Positions 35,919-43,971 are shown, counted from the first letter of the stretch. The stretch is DNA of 56,209 nt from CAYOHP01 sp964403795 [NCBI: uncultured bacterium] (GCA_964403795.1 CAYOHP010000022.1:16377-72585), one strand, 5' to 3'. A program made the numbers and translations. The notes: generated by a model not told the origin, from the sequence alone.

Positions 35919-36893
35919 GTGGACCCGGGCCAGGACCCGCAAGGGATCAAGGATCGACTCGCAGCTCGCGCCCGCGACCTGGGGTTCGACCGGTTCGGGG
36001 TCGCGTCTCCGGAGCTTCCCCCCGCGCACATCGAGCGGTACCAGGAGTGGTTGGCGGCCGGATACCACGCGGGCATGGACTACATGGCGAGGACCCGCTC
36101 GGTCCGCGGCGACCTCGAGGCGATCCTCCCCGGGGTGCGTTCGGTGGTCTGCGTGCTGGTCGACTACCGGGGAATCCCGGCTGAACCCGGTCCGGATCGG
36201 GATCCCGATCCGGGTCCCGGCGGGAAGGTCGCCCGCTACGCCCGGGGTCGCGACTACCACATCGTCCTCAAGCGCCGGTTGGAGCGGCTGGCGGACCACC
36301 TGGAGGAGATGGTCCCGGGGTCGCGCACCCGGACCTGTGTCGACTCGGTCCCGGTCCTGGAGCGGACGCTCGCCTGGAGCGCGGGGCTGGGGTTCCTCGG
36401 GAAGAACACCCTGCTCATCACCCCGGGACTCGGTTCCTACACCCTGCTCGCAGAGCTGCTCACCACCGTGGAGCTCCCCGTCGATCGACCCATCGAGGGG
36501 ACCTGCGGACGCTGCACGCGGTGTCTCGATGCCTGTCCTACCTCGGCCTTCCCCGAGGAGGGCGTGCTCGACTCGTCGCGATGCATCTCGTACCTCACCA
36601 TCGAGCACCGGGGCGAGCTCCCCGACGAGGTCTCGCTCGACGGCTGGGCCTTCGGGTGCGACGTCTGCCAGGAGGTCTGCCCCTACAACTCGGGATCCTC
36701 GCCGCAGCCCCCGGGAGAGGATTTCCGGACCCCCAGGGCCGCGGGGGCCTGGCTCCCGGCTTCCCGCCTGGAGGGAATTCCGACCCGGGAGGAGTTCGCC
36801 GCCCGTTTCGGGGGGACGCCCCTGATGCGCGCCGGCCTCGAGGGGCTGCGGCGCAATCTCTCGCGGCTTCGTCGCGACGTGATCGCGGTCTGA
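35919..36893 (+). CDS. queG: Epoxyqueuosine reductase QueG
   Basis: A 324-residue iron-sulfur and cobalamin-dependent reductase, the last step of queuosine synthesis in tRNA. Two [4Fe-4S] motifs are visible: CGRCTRCLDACP (about residues 195-206) and CDVCQEVCPYN, with an extra Cys in CISYLTIEHRG. The N-terminal ARDLGFDRFGVASPE and GYHAGMDYMART are typical. GTG at 35919 has GAGGGG nine bases upstream. It is slightly short compared with usual QueG proteins, which carry a longer C-terminal HEAT-like region. Confidence 0.93.
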   Translation: MDPGQDPQGIKDRLAARARDLGFDRFGVASPELPPAHIERYQEWLAAGYHAGMDYMARTRSVRGDLEAILPGVRSVVCVLVDYRGIPAEPGPDRDPDPGPGGKVARYARGRDYHIVLKRRLERLADHLEEMVPGSRTRTCVDSVPVLERTLAWSAGLGFLGKNTLLITPGLGSYTLLAELLTTVELPVDRPIEGTCGRCTRCLDACPTSAFPEEGVLDSSRCISYLTIEHRGELPDEVSLDGWAFGCDVCQEVCPYNSGSSPQPPGEDFRTPRAAGAWLPASRLEGIPTREEFAARFGGTPLMRAGLEGLRRNLSRLRRDVIAV

Positions 36894-36937
36894 AGCGGTA
36901 CAACGGAGACGTACAGGTGCGACGAGGAGGCGCGGGC

Positions 36938-37852
36938 ATGACGAGGATCGCGGTCACGGGCGCGACGGGCCTGGTGGGTTCGAGCCTGGTGTCCTCGCTC
37001 GGTGCCGACGGCCACCAGGTGGCGCGCCTGGTACGACCAGGGTCGTCGTCAGGCCGTGACCCGGCAGCGGTGGCCTGGGATCCCAGGGCTGCGTCGCCCG
37101 ACCTCTCACCCCTCGAAGGCTTCGATGCGGTGGTCCACCTCGCCGGCAAGAACATCGCGGACGGCAGATGGTCCGAGGCGATGAAGAGGGAGATCCGAGA
37201 GAGTCGGGTCCTGGGAACCGGGGGCCTGGCGACCGGCCTGGCGAAGCTCTCGAAGCCTCCCCGGGTCCTGGTGTGTGCCTCGGCGATCGGGTTCTACGGG
37301 GACCGGGGGGAGGAGATCCTCACGGAGAAGAGCCCACCCGGCTCCGGCTTCCTGGGTTCCACCTGTCGGGAGTGGGAGGAGGCCGCGGAGCCGGCGCGGA
37401 AGGCCGGCATCCGGGTCGTGCACCTCAGGATCGGGGTGGTCCTGTCCCGCGCCGGGGGCGCGCTCGCCAAGATGTACCTGCCCTTCTGGCTCGGGCTCGG
37501 CGGGCGGGTCGGGAGCGGTCGGCAGTGGATGAGCTGGGTCACCCGCCTCGATGTGGTCCGGGCCATCCGCTTCGCCCTCGACCATCCGGAGCTCTCGGGT
37601 CCTGCCAACCTGGTGGCGCCGGGCGTCGCCACCAATGCCGAGTTCACCCGAGCCCTGGGCAAGGCACTGGGAAGGCCGACGATCTTCCCCATCCCGGAAC
37701 TCGTCGTCTCCACGGTGTTCGGGGAGATGGGCCGCGAGCTCCTGCTCGGCAGCACCCGGGTCGTCCCCGAGGTGCTGGCGGCGACGGGGTTCCGCTTCGA
37801 GCACCCCGACCTCGCCACGGCCCTCCCTGCGGCCCTGGCGGATCGGGCCTGA
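36938..37852 (+). CDS. TIGR01777 family epimerase (YfcH-like SDR)
   Basis: A 304-residue extended SDR protein. NAD(P)-binding AVTGATGLVGSSL is at the N-terminus, followed by VVHLAGKNI and ASAIGFYGDRGEE. The family marker MSWVTRLDVVRAI follows, and the C-terminal ends TGFRFEHPDL..AL. The physiological reaction of this family is not known. ATG at 36938 has GAGGAGG seven bases upstream. It is 44 nt downstream of queG and probably cotranscribed. Confidence 0.9.
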   Translation: MTRIAVTGATGLVGSSLVSSLGADGHQVARLVRPGSSSGRDPAAVAWDPRAASPDLSPLEGFDAVVHLAGKNIADGRWSEAMKREIRESRVLGTGGLATGLAKLSKPPRVLVCASAIGFYGDRGEEILTEKSPPGSGFLGSTCREWEEAAEPARKAGIRVVHLRIGVVLSRAGGALAKMYLPFWLGLGGRVGSGRQWMSWVTRLDVVRAIRFALDHPELSGPANLVAPGVATNAEFTRALGKALGRPTIFPIPELVVSTVFGEMGRELLLGSTRVVPEVLAATGFRFEHPDLATALPAALADRA

Positions 37853-37937
37853 GACCGGAAGGCCTCTCCCGGTTCCTCCTGGCAAGCCGCGCCGGGGCCG
37901 GCGAGAGAATCCTTCCCGGGGGGCTAGCCACTCCGGC

Positions 37938-37953
37938 CGGCGCTCCTTATGCT
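37938..37953 (+). promoter_or_regulatory. Weak σ54-like promoter before the lipoprotein pair
   Basis: CGGCGC-N5-ATGCT keeps GG at -24, TGCT at -12 and the exact spacing, but differs from TGGCAC and from the first T of the -12 box. It would give a leader of about 80 nt that contains the left inverted repeat. Tentative. Confidence 0.25.
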
Positions 37954-37976
37954 TGTCGTGGCTCCTCAGGGAGCCT

Positions 37977-38011
37977 GGGCAGACCAGCGATTTCGAGACT
38001 CGGGTCGGACG
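37977..38011 (+). repeat. Left arm of a ~35-bp inverted repeat
   Basis: The first 20 nt (37977-37996, GGGCAGACCAGCGATTTCGA) are identical to the reverse complement of 39987-40006. Then come two mismatches, six matches, a 1-nt gap and seven matches. The arms enclose about 1.96 kb holding two HExxH lipoprotein genes. The arm lies 35 nt before the first lipoprotein ATG. Confidence 0.88.
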
Positions 38012-38045
38012 TATCCACGGGCTAGCGCCCTGAAAGGATAGGTCC

Positions 38046-38837
38046 ATGACCCACCGCTTCCGAGGCTCCCGCCATCTCCTGGTGGTGGCCCTCACCTTCC
38101 TCATCGTCCCCAACACCGGCTGTCGGCAGATCATGTCGATCCTCGGTTCGTTGATCGGTGGCGGAGGTGGAGGGGGGTTCAATCCCGCGGCCCTGGGCGG
38201 TCTCGGCGGTGGGAGCGGCCTCGGGTCCCTCCCCGGCCTTCTCGGCGGTTCCGGCGCCGGCGCTGGCGGCAACACCACCCTGGCCCCGAACTCGATGCTC
38301 CCGGCCCCCCCGCAGTCTGCCGCGGCCGTCAACGAGATCGCCCAGATGTACGGGGTCAGGGTCTATGGCCAGGGCGCGGTCAGTCCCTACATCGACACCG
38401 TGAAGGAAGGCCTGCTGCACTACCCCGTCGAGAAGATCCGCGGGCTGGGCTCCATCAACATGCCGGTGACCGGGGGAGCGGGAGGCGTGCTCGGCGACTG
38501 GAGCACCAGCGGCGGTCCGGCCCACGTGAACTTCTACATCAAGAGCGGGGCCCGCAACCCGCTCTGGAACAACACCGTGGTCCACGAGTTCGGGCACCAC
38601 GCCACGCTCTATTACGACGACTTCGGCAACGCTCTCCAGCAGAGCCTTGGCAGCGGCCAGTTCATCTACCCGAGCGACTACTCGATGACCAGCCGGGCCG
38701 ACCTCCTGGCCGAGGTCATGGCGTTCGCCCTGCTCAGCGAGCGGGCCTACGAGAAGCCGCTCCAGAGCTGGCGCCTCAGCCAGCCGGCCAAGGACCTGCT
38801 GGAGCGGGAGATCGTCGGCAAGCGGCCCAAGGTCTGA
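38046..38837 (+). CDS. Gly-rich lipoprotein with HExxH metallopeptidase motif (copy 1)
   Basis: A 263-residue lipoprotein. The signal ends at the lipobox IVPNTGC, giving Cys near residue 26. Next comes CRQIMSILGSLI, then a glycine-rich linker (about residues 39-76). The C-terminal domain has VVHEFGHH (zinc HExxH) near residue 180 and, ~40 residues later, LLAEVMAFALL, whose Glu could be the third zinc ligand as in gluzincins. ATG at 38046 has AAAGGATAGG upstream. A paralogue follows 29 nt downstream. It is probably an outer-membrane-anchored zinc peptidase; activity and substrate are unknown. Confidence 0.78.
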   Translation: MTHRFRGSRHLLVVALTFLIVPNTGCRQIMSILGSLIGGGGGGGFNPAALGGLGGGSGLGSLPGLLGGSGAGAGGNTTLAPNSMLPAPPQSAAAVNEIAQMYGVRVYGQGAVSPYIDTVKEGLLHYPVEKIRGLGSINMPVTGGAGGVLGDWSTSGGPAHVNFYIKSGARNPLWNNTVVHEFGHHATLYYDDFGNALQQSLGSGQFIYPSDYSMTSRADLLAEVMAFALLSERAYEKPLQSWRLSQPAKDLLEREIVGKRPKV

Positions 38838-38866
38838 GCACCCTGCCCGAGCGGAGACGGAAGACC

Positions 38867-39712
38867 ATGCGAAGGAACGGAAATCGAGATCTGCGGCGGG
38901 TCCTGGCCACCTCGCTGGTGGCACCCCTGCTGTTCGCCAGCGGCTGCCGCCAGATCATGGCGGTGCTCGGCTCGCTCCTGGGAGGAGGCGCGGGCGGAGG
39001 CTTCAACGGAGCCGGCACCGGAGGGGGCGGCCTGGGGTCGCTGCCCGGTCTGCTGGGAGGGGCCGGGGGGCCGCTGTCGCCGAGTTCCAGCCTGCCGCCG
39101 CCGACCCAGTCGGCGGCCCAGGTCCAGGAGATCCTGCAGCGCTACGGGATCCAGGTGACCGGCTCGGGTGCGACCCCCGAGAACGTCGACACCTTGCTCC
39201 AGGGCATGCAGCACTACAACGCCGAGCACTTCCGTGGCCTCCGGCAGTTCGATATCCCCTCGGTCCCCAGCCATAACCTGAACGGGCTGTGGCAGAGTTC
39301 CGGGGGCAGCGCCAAGATCACCCTCTGGGCCCACACCAGCCGGCGCAAGCAGGTCTCGCGGCACACCGTGACCCATGAGATCGGCCACCATGCCAGCCTC
39401 TTCTCCCGGGGAGAGGTGCTCGGCCAGCCGCTCAGCAACGCCCTCGGGAACGGGGAGAACGCCTTCCCCCGCGACTACGCCCGCACCAACTGGCGCGAGA
39501 AGGTCGCCGACAATCTCGCCTTCATCCTCCTCGGCCCGCAGTCGGAGATGCGCCCGGCCTCGAGCTGGCGGCCGACCCAGCAGGCCATGGACCTGATCTC
39601 TGGGGAGTTCCGTCGCAACGGCGGGACCCCGCCCGCCCAGGGCACGCCACCTGCGACCGGGGCGGTGGATCCGGGCTCCTCGTCCGCGCCCCGGCCCGGC
39701 CTCACGTCTTGA
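38867..39712 (+). CDS. Gly-rich lipoprotein with HExxH motif (copy 2)
   Basis: A 281-residue paralogue of the preceding gene. Lipobox LLFASGC is followed by CRQIMAVLGSLL, a Gly-rich linker and a Pro/Ser segment. The catalytic-like motif is THEIGHH. The position matching the putative third ligand of copy 1 (AEVMAF) reads ADNLAF, so Glu is replaced by Asp. The tail (PPAQGTPPATG) is Pro/Thr-rich. ATG at 38867 follows GGAGACGGAAG. It is cotranscribed with copy 1. The Asp may weaken zinc binding or mark a different role. Confidence 0.75.
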   Translation: MRRNGNRDLRRVLATSLVAPLLFASGCRQIMAVLGSLLGGGAGGGFNGAGTGGGGLGSLPGLLGGAGGPLSPSSSLPPPTQSAAQVQEILQRYGIQVTGSGATPENVDTLLQGMQHYNAEHFRGLRQFDIPSVPSHNLNGLWQSSGGSAKITLWAHTSRRKQVSRHTVTHEIGHHASLFSRGEVLGQPLSNALGNGENAFPRDYARTNWREKVADNLAFILLGPQSEMRPASSWRPTQQAMDLISGEFRRNGGTPPAQGTPPATGAVDPGSSSAPRPGLTS

Positions 39713-39898
39713 GCGCCTGAGGGCCTGCGAACCTCCCCGATCCGTCCGTGCCGGCCGCGCCCAGGCTCCCTGGCGGCCCCGGGGCATCGCGGGCAGCCTT
39801 CCCCCGGTGATCGGGAGTGTCCCGGGAGGCACAGCCTACGGCTAGCGCAGTATCCAGCCCCGGGATCCCGGTGCCCAGCGAGGGCGGCCAGGGAACCC

Positions 39899-39910
39899 CG
39901 CATGCAGAGC
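39899..39910 (+). repeat. Shared element CGCATGCAGAGC, copy 1
   Basis: The same 12 nt recur at 43989-44000. Here the element ends 34 nt before TGGCAC of a σ54-like promoter; in the other copy it ends 46 nt before TGGCAC. It is a candidate upstream binding site. Confidence 0.5.
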
Positions 39911-39944
39911 GGGTCTCCACGAAGGGGCCGGGACCTTCGACATC

Positions 39945-39960
39945 TGGCACGGATCCTGAT
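39945..39960 (+). promoter_or_regulatory. σ54-like promoter of the pseudopilin operon
   Basis: Perfect -24 sequence CTGGCACG is followed at correct spacing by CTGAT where TTGC(A/T) is expected (two mismatches). The predicted start near 39972 falls at the edge of the right inverted repeat. Pilin-type genes are often σ54-dependent, which adds modest support. Confidence 0.35.
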
Positions 39961-39970
39961 TGAAGGCAGC

Positions 39971-40006
39971 CGTCCGAGCCCGAGGTTCGAAATCGCTGGT
40001 CTGCCC
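39971..40006 (-). repeat. Right arm of the ~35-bp inverted repeat
   Basis: Reverse complement of the 37977-38011 arm: 20 identical bases (39987-40006), two mismatches, six matches, a 1-nt insertion and seven matches. It lies 41 nt before the pseudopilin gene start. No recombinase or transposase gene lies between the arms. Confidence 0.88.
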
Positions 40007-40047
40007 CACCGATGCGACTCGACCCTGGAGGATCCCCGGACCTCGTC

Positions 40048-41664
40048 ATGCTCTCCCCTCGTCTCCCCCGTCGCGGTCTCAGCACCCTCGTCGCCGTCCT
40101 GGTCCTGCTCGCGATCCTGGTCGTCACCGGCCTGATCCAGCACGACCTGTCACGGCGCAGCGTGTCCGAGGTCCACCGCATCCAGCTCTCGACCCTGGCC
40201 CGGGTCCAGGCGAGGGCTGCCATCCAGGAGATGCTCTCGGAACTCCAGCTGGCCGTGAACGACTCCGAGAGCCCGGTGTTCCGCCGGATCCGGGAGGTCA
40301 TCGACGACCGCTGGGAGGTCCTGGACCTCACCGACCTGGTGGCCGCGCCGGAGAGCGGGATCGAGCCCGCCTGGGGCAAGGCCGCCGGCGAGCGCCCCGA
40401 GGGCTCCGCCCTGGCCCGGATCGTCTCGCACTCGGCCCGGATCCGGGGAACCCGCTCCTCCCGGGACATCGGCGGAACCGAGGAGTGGACCGGCGTCCTG
40501 ACCCTGGGTGCGGTCACCGAGATCTCCGATGCCGCCGCCCGCATGCGCCGGGAGGTCGAGGAGAGCTTCGAGATCCGGACCGTCCTGATCGGCCCGCCCC
40601 GCCCCTTCGACCAGCTCGGGATCTACCTCGGGGACATGCGGGCGGTGACCCAGCCGGCCCAGGCCAATACCCTGCGCTTCCAGCTGATCGACGGCCAGGA
40701 CCGCCTGGTCAAGGAGGTGGCGGCCTCCGATCCCGGGATGCTGACCGCTGCCGACCAGCAGCGCCTGGGAGAGATCGCCGCCGGCATCCTGCCGACCGAG
40801 GAGGTCGCCCGGCGCACTCCGGTCCTGCCCGAGGGCCCCACTACCCTGATGGGCTTCTACCACGTGGCCCGCTTCCCCCTGGAAGACCTGGACCTCGAGC
40901 GGGTCCTCAAGCGGGAGAAGGAGTCCGTCGACACGGCCGTCTCCCGGCTCCGGGCGGTGAAGGGGGATCCCTCCCGCATCGTGGAAGCCGTGTACCAGGC
41001 GGCCGATGCCTACTCCAATGCCCTCAACCAGGCCTGGTCCTACCAGCGCACCCTGACGCTGGTGCCCCACGGATCCCCGGCCCACGCCTCGATGCTGGGG
41101 CCCTACCTCCCGCGGCTGGAGCCGGAGCACTTCCTGGACCGGGTCACCTTGAAGCCTGGCCTCGAAGACCGGCCGCTGGTCGAGTGGCTGGCCGGACGCT
41201 CCCGGCTCGAGGGCGTGGTGGACCTGACCGACGCCAGTGCCAACCTCGGCCTGACCGGCGAGCTCCGGGGAAGGGTGATGCTGCTGGTCGGCAAGGGGGG
41301 CGCCCACCTGGAGGACTTGAACTGGAGGGCGGTCCACGGTGGGCACCGGCTGGTGGTGGTGAGCCTGGGCGGCGATGTCACGGTGGCCGGCGAAGTCGCC
41401 GCCAGCATCCTGATGCTCCCGGTCGCCGGGGGCGGGCCCGAGACCACCGGCACGATCCGGATCGGCCACGGGGCGGTGCTCAGGGGCGGCCTGCTGGTCC
41501 CCCACGCGTCGAGGTCCCGCCTCCAGCTCGAGGGCGCCATCGAGTACGACCCGAACCTGCTCGCCAGCTATCCGCCCAAGGAGACCCTGAATCGCCCCTT
41601 CCGGGGCGAGTACGTGGTCTCGGTCTCCCCCGACCCGCTCTTCTCCGAAGGGAGGGCCCGTTGA
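40048..41664 (+). CDS. GspK/PilX-like pseudopilin-type protein
   Basis: A 538-residue protein. The N-terminus (PRRGLSTLVAVLVLLAILVVTGLI) resembles the prepilin-like start of GspK and PilX proteins. A basic residue pair and Gly precede the hydrophobic helix; there is no Glu at +5, as in GspK. A long soluble domain follows, ending with a β-rich region (GRVMLLVGKGGAHLEDL; VVVSLGGDVTVAGEVAASI). ATG at 40048 is favoured over ATG at 40012 because it starts at the signal. Its stop overlaps the next start as TTGA. It is probably a minor pseudopilin placed at the tip of a type II-like pseudopilus. Confidence 0.72.
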   Translation: MLSPRLPRRGLSTLVAVLVLLAILVVTGLIQHDLSRRSVSEVHRIQLSTLARVQARAAIQEMLSELQLAVNDSESPVFRRIREVIDDRWEVLDLTDLVAAPESGIEPAWGKAAGERPEGSALARIVSHSARIRGTRSSRDIGGTEEWTGVLTLGAVTEISDAAARMRREVEESFEIRTVLIGPPRPFDQLGIYLGDMRAVTQPAQANTLRFQLIDGQDRLVKEVAASDPGMLTAADQQRLGEIAAGILPTEEVARRTPVLPEGPTTLMGFYHVARFPLEDLDLERVLKREKESVDTAVSRLRAVKGDPSRIVEAVYQAADAYSNALNQAWSYQRTLTLVPHGSPAHASMLGPYLPRLEPEHFLDRVTLKPGLEDRPLVEWLAGRSRLEGVVDLTDASANLGLTGELRGRVMLLVGKGGAHLEDLNWRAVHGGHRLVVVSLGGDVTVAGEVAASILMLPVAGGGPETTGTIRIGHGAVLRGGLLVPHASRSRLQLEGAIEYDPNLLASYPPKETLNRPFRGEYVVSVSPDPLFSEGRAR

Positions 41665-42113
41665 GGTCCCCTCGCCGCCGTTCCGGCGTTTCCCTGCTCG
41701 AACTGGTGATCGGTCTCGCCATCCTGGTGGTCGGGGTGATCCCCTACCTGGACCTGATGCGAGGCGCCCGGGGGATCCTCGGCGACTCCCAGGAGATGCT
41801 GCTGCTCCAGAGCCAGACCCTCCAGGCGCTGGAGGAGGCCCGCTCGCTGGTCAGCTCGGGTGGCCTCGCCGATCTCGGCGAGAAGGAAGAGGAGCTGCTC
41901 GAGGCCGAGGAGTCCGGGGTCCGCTACGCGATCGTGATCCACCGGGTCGAGGGTCGCCCCCACTACCGCATCGAAGTCCGGGCCGAGGGTTTCGATCGCT
42001 TCTTCCGCCTGGCCAGCCTGGTGGCGGATCCGCTGGCGGGGTTCTCGCAGCGGGACGACTCGCCGCTCCCGGATCCCGACGACTTCGACCACGAATCGGA
42101 GCACCTGCCGTGA
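41661..42113 (+). CDS. GspI-like minor pseudopilin
   Basis: A 150-residue type IV pilin-like protein. The prepilin peptidase site is SG/VSLLELVIGLAILVVG, with Gly before cleavage and Glu at +5. The rest is a small soluble domain with an acidic C-terminus (DDSPLPDPDDFDHESEH). The start is TTG at 41661, inside the TTGA overlap with the GspK-like stop, with GGAGGG just upstream. Its stop overlaps the next gene as GTGA. It belongs to a coupled pseudopilin set; no secretin, ATPase or platform protein is in the window. Confidence 0.8.
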   Translation: MRSPRRRSGVSLLELVIGLAILVVGVIPYLDLMRGARGILGDSQEMLLLQSQTLQALEEARSLVSSGGLADLGEKEEELLEAEESGVRYAIVIHRVEGRPHYRIEVRAEGFDRFFRLASLVADPLAGFSQRDDSPLPDPDDFDHESEHLP

Positions 42114-42712
42114 CCGGAAGGCGCCGCGGTACCACCCTCGTCGAGCTGCTGGTCGCCCTCTCCCTGGTCGGCCTGTTCCTCGGCGTGTTCTGGGCGGTGC
42201 GCTCCTCGGGCAACCGGGAGGGTGACCACGTGGAGCGCCGCTCCGAACTCATGACCGCGGTCACGCTGGTCCAGGAGGCCCTCGCCTGGGACCTGCAGCG
42301 GTCGCTCTCCCTGACCTCGATCCCCGACGAGGACCTGGCCGCCGGGGTGGAGCGGACCTCGATCACCCTGCCCGTGTATGCGGGCTACGAGGGGGCCGAG
42401 GAAGCGGCCCTGCGCTACCAGGCGCTGGTCTACCGGTTCGACAGGGAGTCGCGGATCCTGTACCGGGGTTCGACCCCGCTCCTGGTGCATGGGCTCGAGG
42501 ACGCCAGCTTCCGCTGGACCGAGGACCGCCCCACCATGCTGGTCGTGACCCTGACCGGGCGGACCGCCTTCGGTGGCCCCAAGCCGACCGTGACCGTGCG
42601 GATCCCGGCCCCGGCCGGGACCAACGGTCTCGGGACCTACCGCCTGGCCCGCCACCATCGCCTCGCGGAGCGGAGCCAGGCCCCGGTGGTCGAGCGGAAG
42701 GTGGCCCGGTGA
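42110..42712 (+). CDS. GspJ-like minor pseudopilin
   Basis: A 200-residue type IV pilin-like protein. Prepilin site RRRG/TTLVELLVALSLVGLF has Glu at +5. The following region (TLVQEALAWDLQRSL) is typical of GspJ. The soluble domain ends with a basic tail. GTG at 42110 overlaps the preceding stop as GTGA, and its own stop overlaps the HExxH lipoprotein start as GTGA. This direct coupling ties the pseudopilins to the lipoprotein. Confidence 0.8.
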   Translation: MTGRRRGTTLVELLVALSLVGLFLGVFWAVRSSGNREGDHVERRSELMTAVTLVQEALAWDLQRSLSLTSIPDEDLAAGVERTSITLPVYAGYEGAEEAALRYQALVYRFDRESRILYRGSTPLLVHGLEDASFRWTEDRPTMLVVTLTGRTAFGGPKPTVTVRIPAPAGTNGLGTYRLARHHRLAERSQAPVVERKVAR

Positions 42713-43845
42713 AGCGGCTCCTCTTCCTGGTCCTGGTTTCCCTGGTGGTGCCGAATACCGGCTGCCGGCTGATCCAGCAGATCCTGGGCACCCTGACGGG
42801 GGGCGGCGGACTCGGTGGGCTCGGGGGCGGGGGCCTCGGCGGCGGGGGCGGCCTGGGTGGCCTCGGGGGAGGCGGACTCGGTGGTGGCCTCGGTGGCGGC
42901 GTGTCGGGCCAGCCCGGGTTCGGAGGGCTGCCGGGAGGCGGCAACGGCGGCACCGCGGCCGGCAACGGGCTCGGGAACCTGCCCGGGGGAGGCTCTGCCT
43001 CGCCCCCGGTGATCTCGGGTCCGGGGGCCTCGGACCTCCAGCCACCCGGGAACCTGGCCGCCGACGACTACGACTTCCGCAAGGAGGCGCGGTTCCTGGA
43101 CGCCCCCCAGACGTCCTGGAGCGGGAACGATGCCGGGATCGCCTACATCCGGGACGTGATGACCCACACCAGCGACCACTTCACGGCCCAGCATGGTCTC
43201 TCGACCATGGTCCACGAGACCGTCCACGGATTGCATGCCGAGGTCGCCAACCGGAACTTCACGCGGTTCGGACTGAATCGCTCCTCGCTCCTGGCCGTGG
43301 CCTACGTCGAGGCCGGCAAGGCGGCGGTGGCGATCGAGCCGGGGATCGACCGGACCGAGGTCAACAGTCGTCTCCCTCCCGCCACCGCCTCGGTGAGCCG
43401 GACCAGCTACCTGAAGGACATGAGCCTCGGATCCCGTGACCTCACCTATCTGTGGGACGAGTGGGGGGCCTACATCTGCGGCGGTCGGGCTGGCGTCGAG
43501 ATGGCCGAGGCCGGCCGCTGGAACGAGGGCGGCCAGGACGTCGTCGACGGGATGATGGACTTCCTGAGTTTCTGTTCCGCCGGGATGCTGGTGGTCAAGG
43601 AGAAGAAGCCCCAGCTCCTGCAAGGATCCGACGACAACGGGAAGGCCTTCCGGGCGATGTTCGCGATGCAGGCCGAGCGCACCTCGAAGTGGCTGGCCCG
43701 GGGCCTCAAGGTGCAGCAGTTCCAGGGCTTCCACGCTGCCCAGCTCTTCTACGACTTCCAGCGGGGCGCCGGCCACCAGGCGATCCGGGACATGCTGAAG
43801 CAGACCTACGGAGCCGGCTGGACCAAGCGGGTCTTCGGGTTCTGA
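42709..43845 (+). CDS. Gly-rich lipoprotein with HExxH motif (third, distinct type)
   Basis: A 378-residue lipoprotein with lipobox VVPNTGC and then CRLIQQILGTLT, the same N-terminal design as the 38046 and 38867 proteins. A long Gly/Leu-rich linker (about residues 29-100) follows. The C-terminal ~270 residues differ from those two proteins: MVHETVHGLHAE carries HExxH, and DEWGAYI about 85 residues later could supply a further ligand. GTG at 42709 overlaps the GspJ-like stop, so it is translated with the pseudopilins. It is possibly a surface zinc peptidase, and possibly cargo or partner of the pseudopilus. Confidence 0.75.
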   Translation: MKRLLFLVLVSLVVPNTGCRLIQQILGTLTGGGGLGGLGGGGLGGGGGLGGLGGGGLGGGLGGGVSGQPGFGGLPGGGNGGTAAGNGLGNLPGGGSASPPVISGPGASDLQPPGNLAADDYDFRKEARFLDAPQTSWSGNDAGIAYIRDVMTHTSDHFTAQHGLSTMVHETVHGLHAEVANRNFTRFGLNRSSLLAVAYVEAGKAAVAIEPGIDRTEVNSRLPPATASVSRTSYLKDMSLGSRDLTYLWDEWGAYICGGRAGVEMAEAGRWNEGGQDVVDGMMDFLSFCSAGMLVVKEKKPQLLQGSDDNGKAFRAMFAMQAERTSKWLARGLKVQQFQGFHAAQLFYDFQRGAGHQAIRDMLKQTYGAGWTKRVFGF

Positions 43846-43878
43846 GGCCGGGCTTCCCAGGCCGCCCTTCCCTGGATC

Positions 43879-43893
43879 GGAACACCGTGTTCC
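43879..43893 (+). promoter_or_regulatory. Perfect 15-nt dyad, possible activator site
   Basis: GGAACA-CCG-TGTTCC is a perfect 6+3+6 dyad. It lies about 155 nt upstream of the σ54 promoter at 44047, the usual distance for an enhancer-binding-protein site. It could instead be a weak terminator hairpin for the lipoprotein gene ending at 43845. Confidence 0.4.
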
Positions 43894-43971
43894 AGTCCTG
43901 GCACCCCCGGTATCCACACGACTACCCAGGTATGCGCGCTCCGGTACTCACGGCCAGGGACCCAAGCCGAG

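Larger units (their letters stand above)
39713..40047. other. 335-nt gap between lipoprotein pair and pseudopilin operon
   Basis: No gene is supported. It holds GTATCCA (39850-39856), a block GGCCAGGGAACCC (39886-39898), the element CGCATGCAGAGC (39899-39910), a σ54-like promoter (39945-39960) and the right inverted-repeat arm (39971-40006). Several of these blocks recur in the same order before the lipoprotein gene at 44093. Confidence 0.6.

Noticed and set aside
37960-40010. Insertion sequence or transposon bounded by the inverted repeats
   Set aside because: No transposase or recombinase gene lies between the arms, no target-site duplication was found, and both enclosed genes fit the neighbouring lipoprotein family.
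39713-40047. Riboswitch or structured RNA in the gap before the pseudopilin genes
   Set aside because: I looked for c-di-GMP riboswitch hallmarks (conserved A-rich internal loops such as GCAAAGC) and found none. Promoter-like blocks explain the conserved pieces better.
43896-43911. TGGCAC near 43897 as another σ54 promoter
   Set aside because: The sequence at the -12 position is GTATC, without the required GC.
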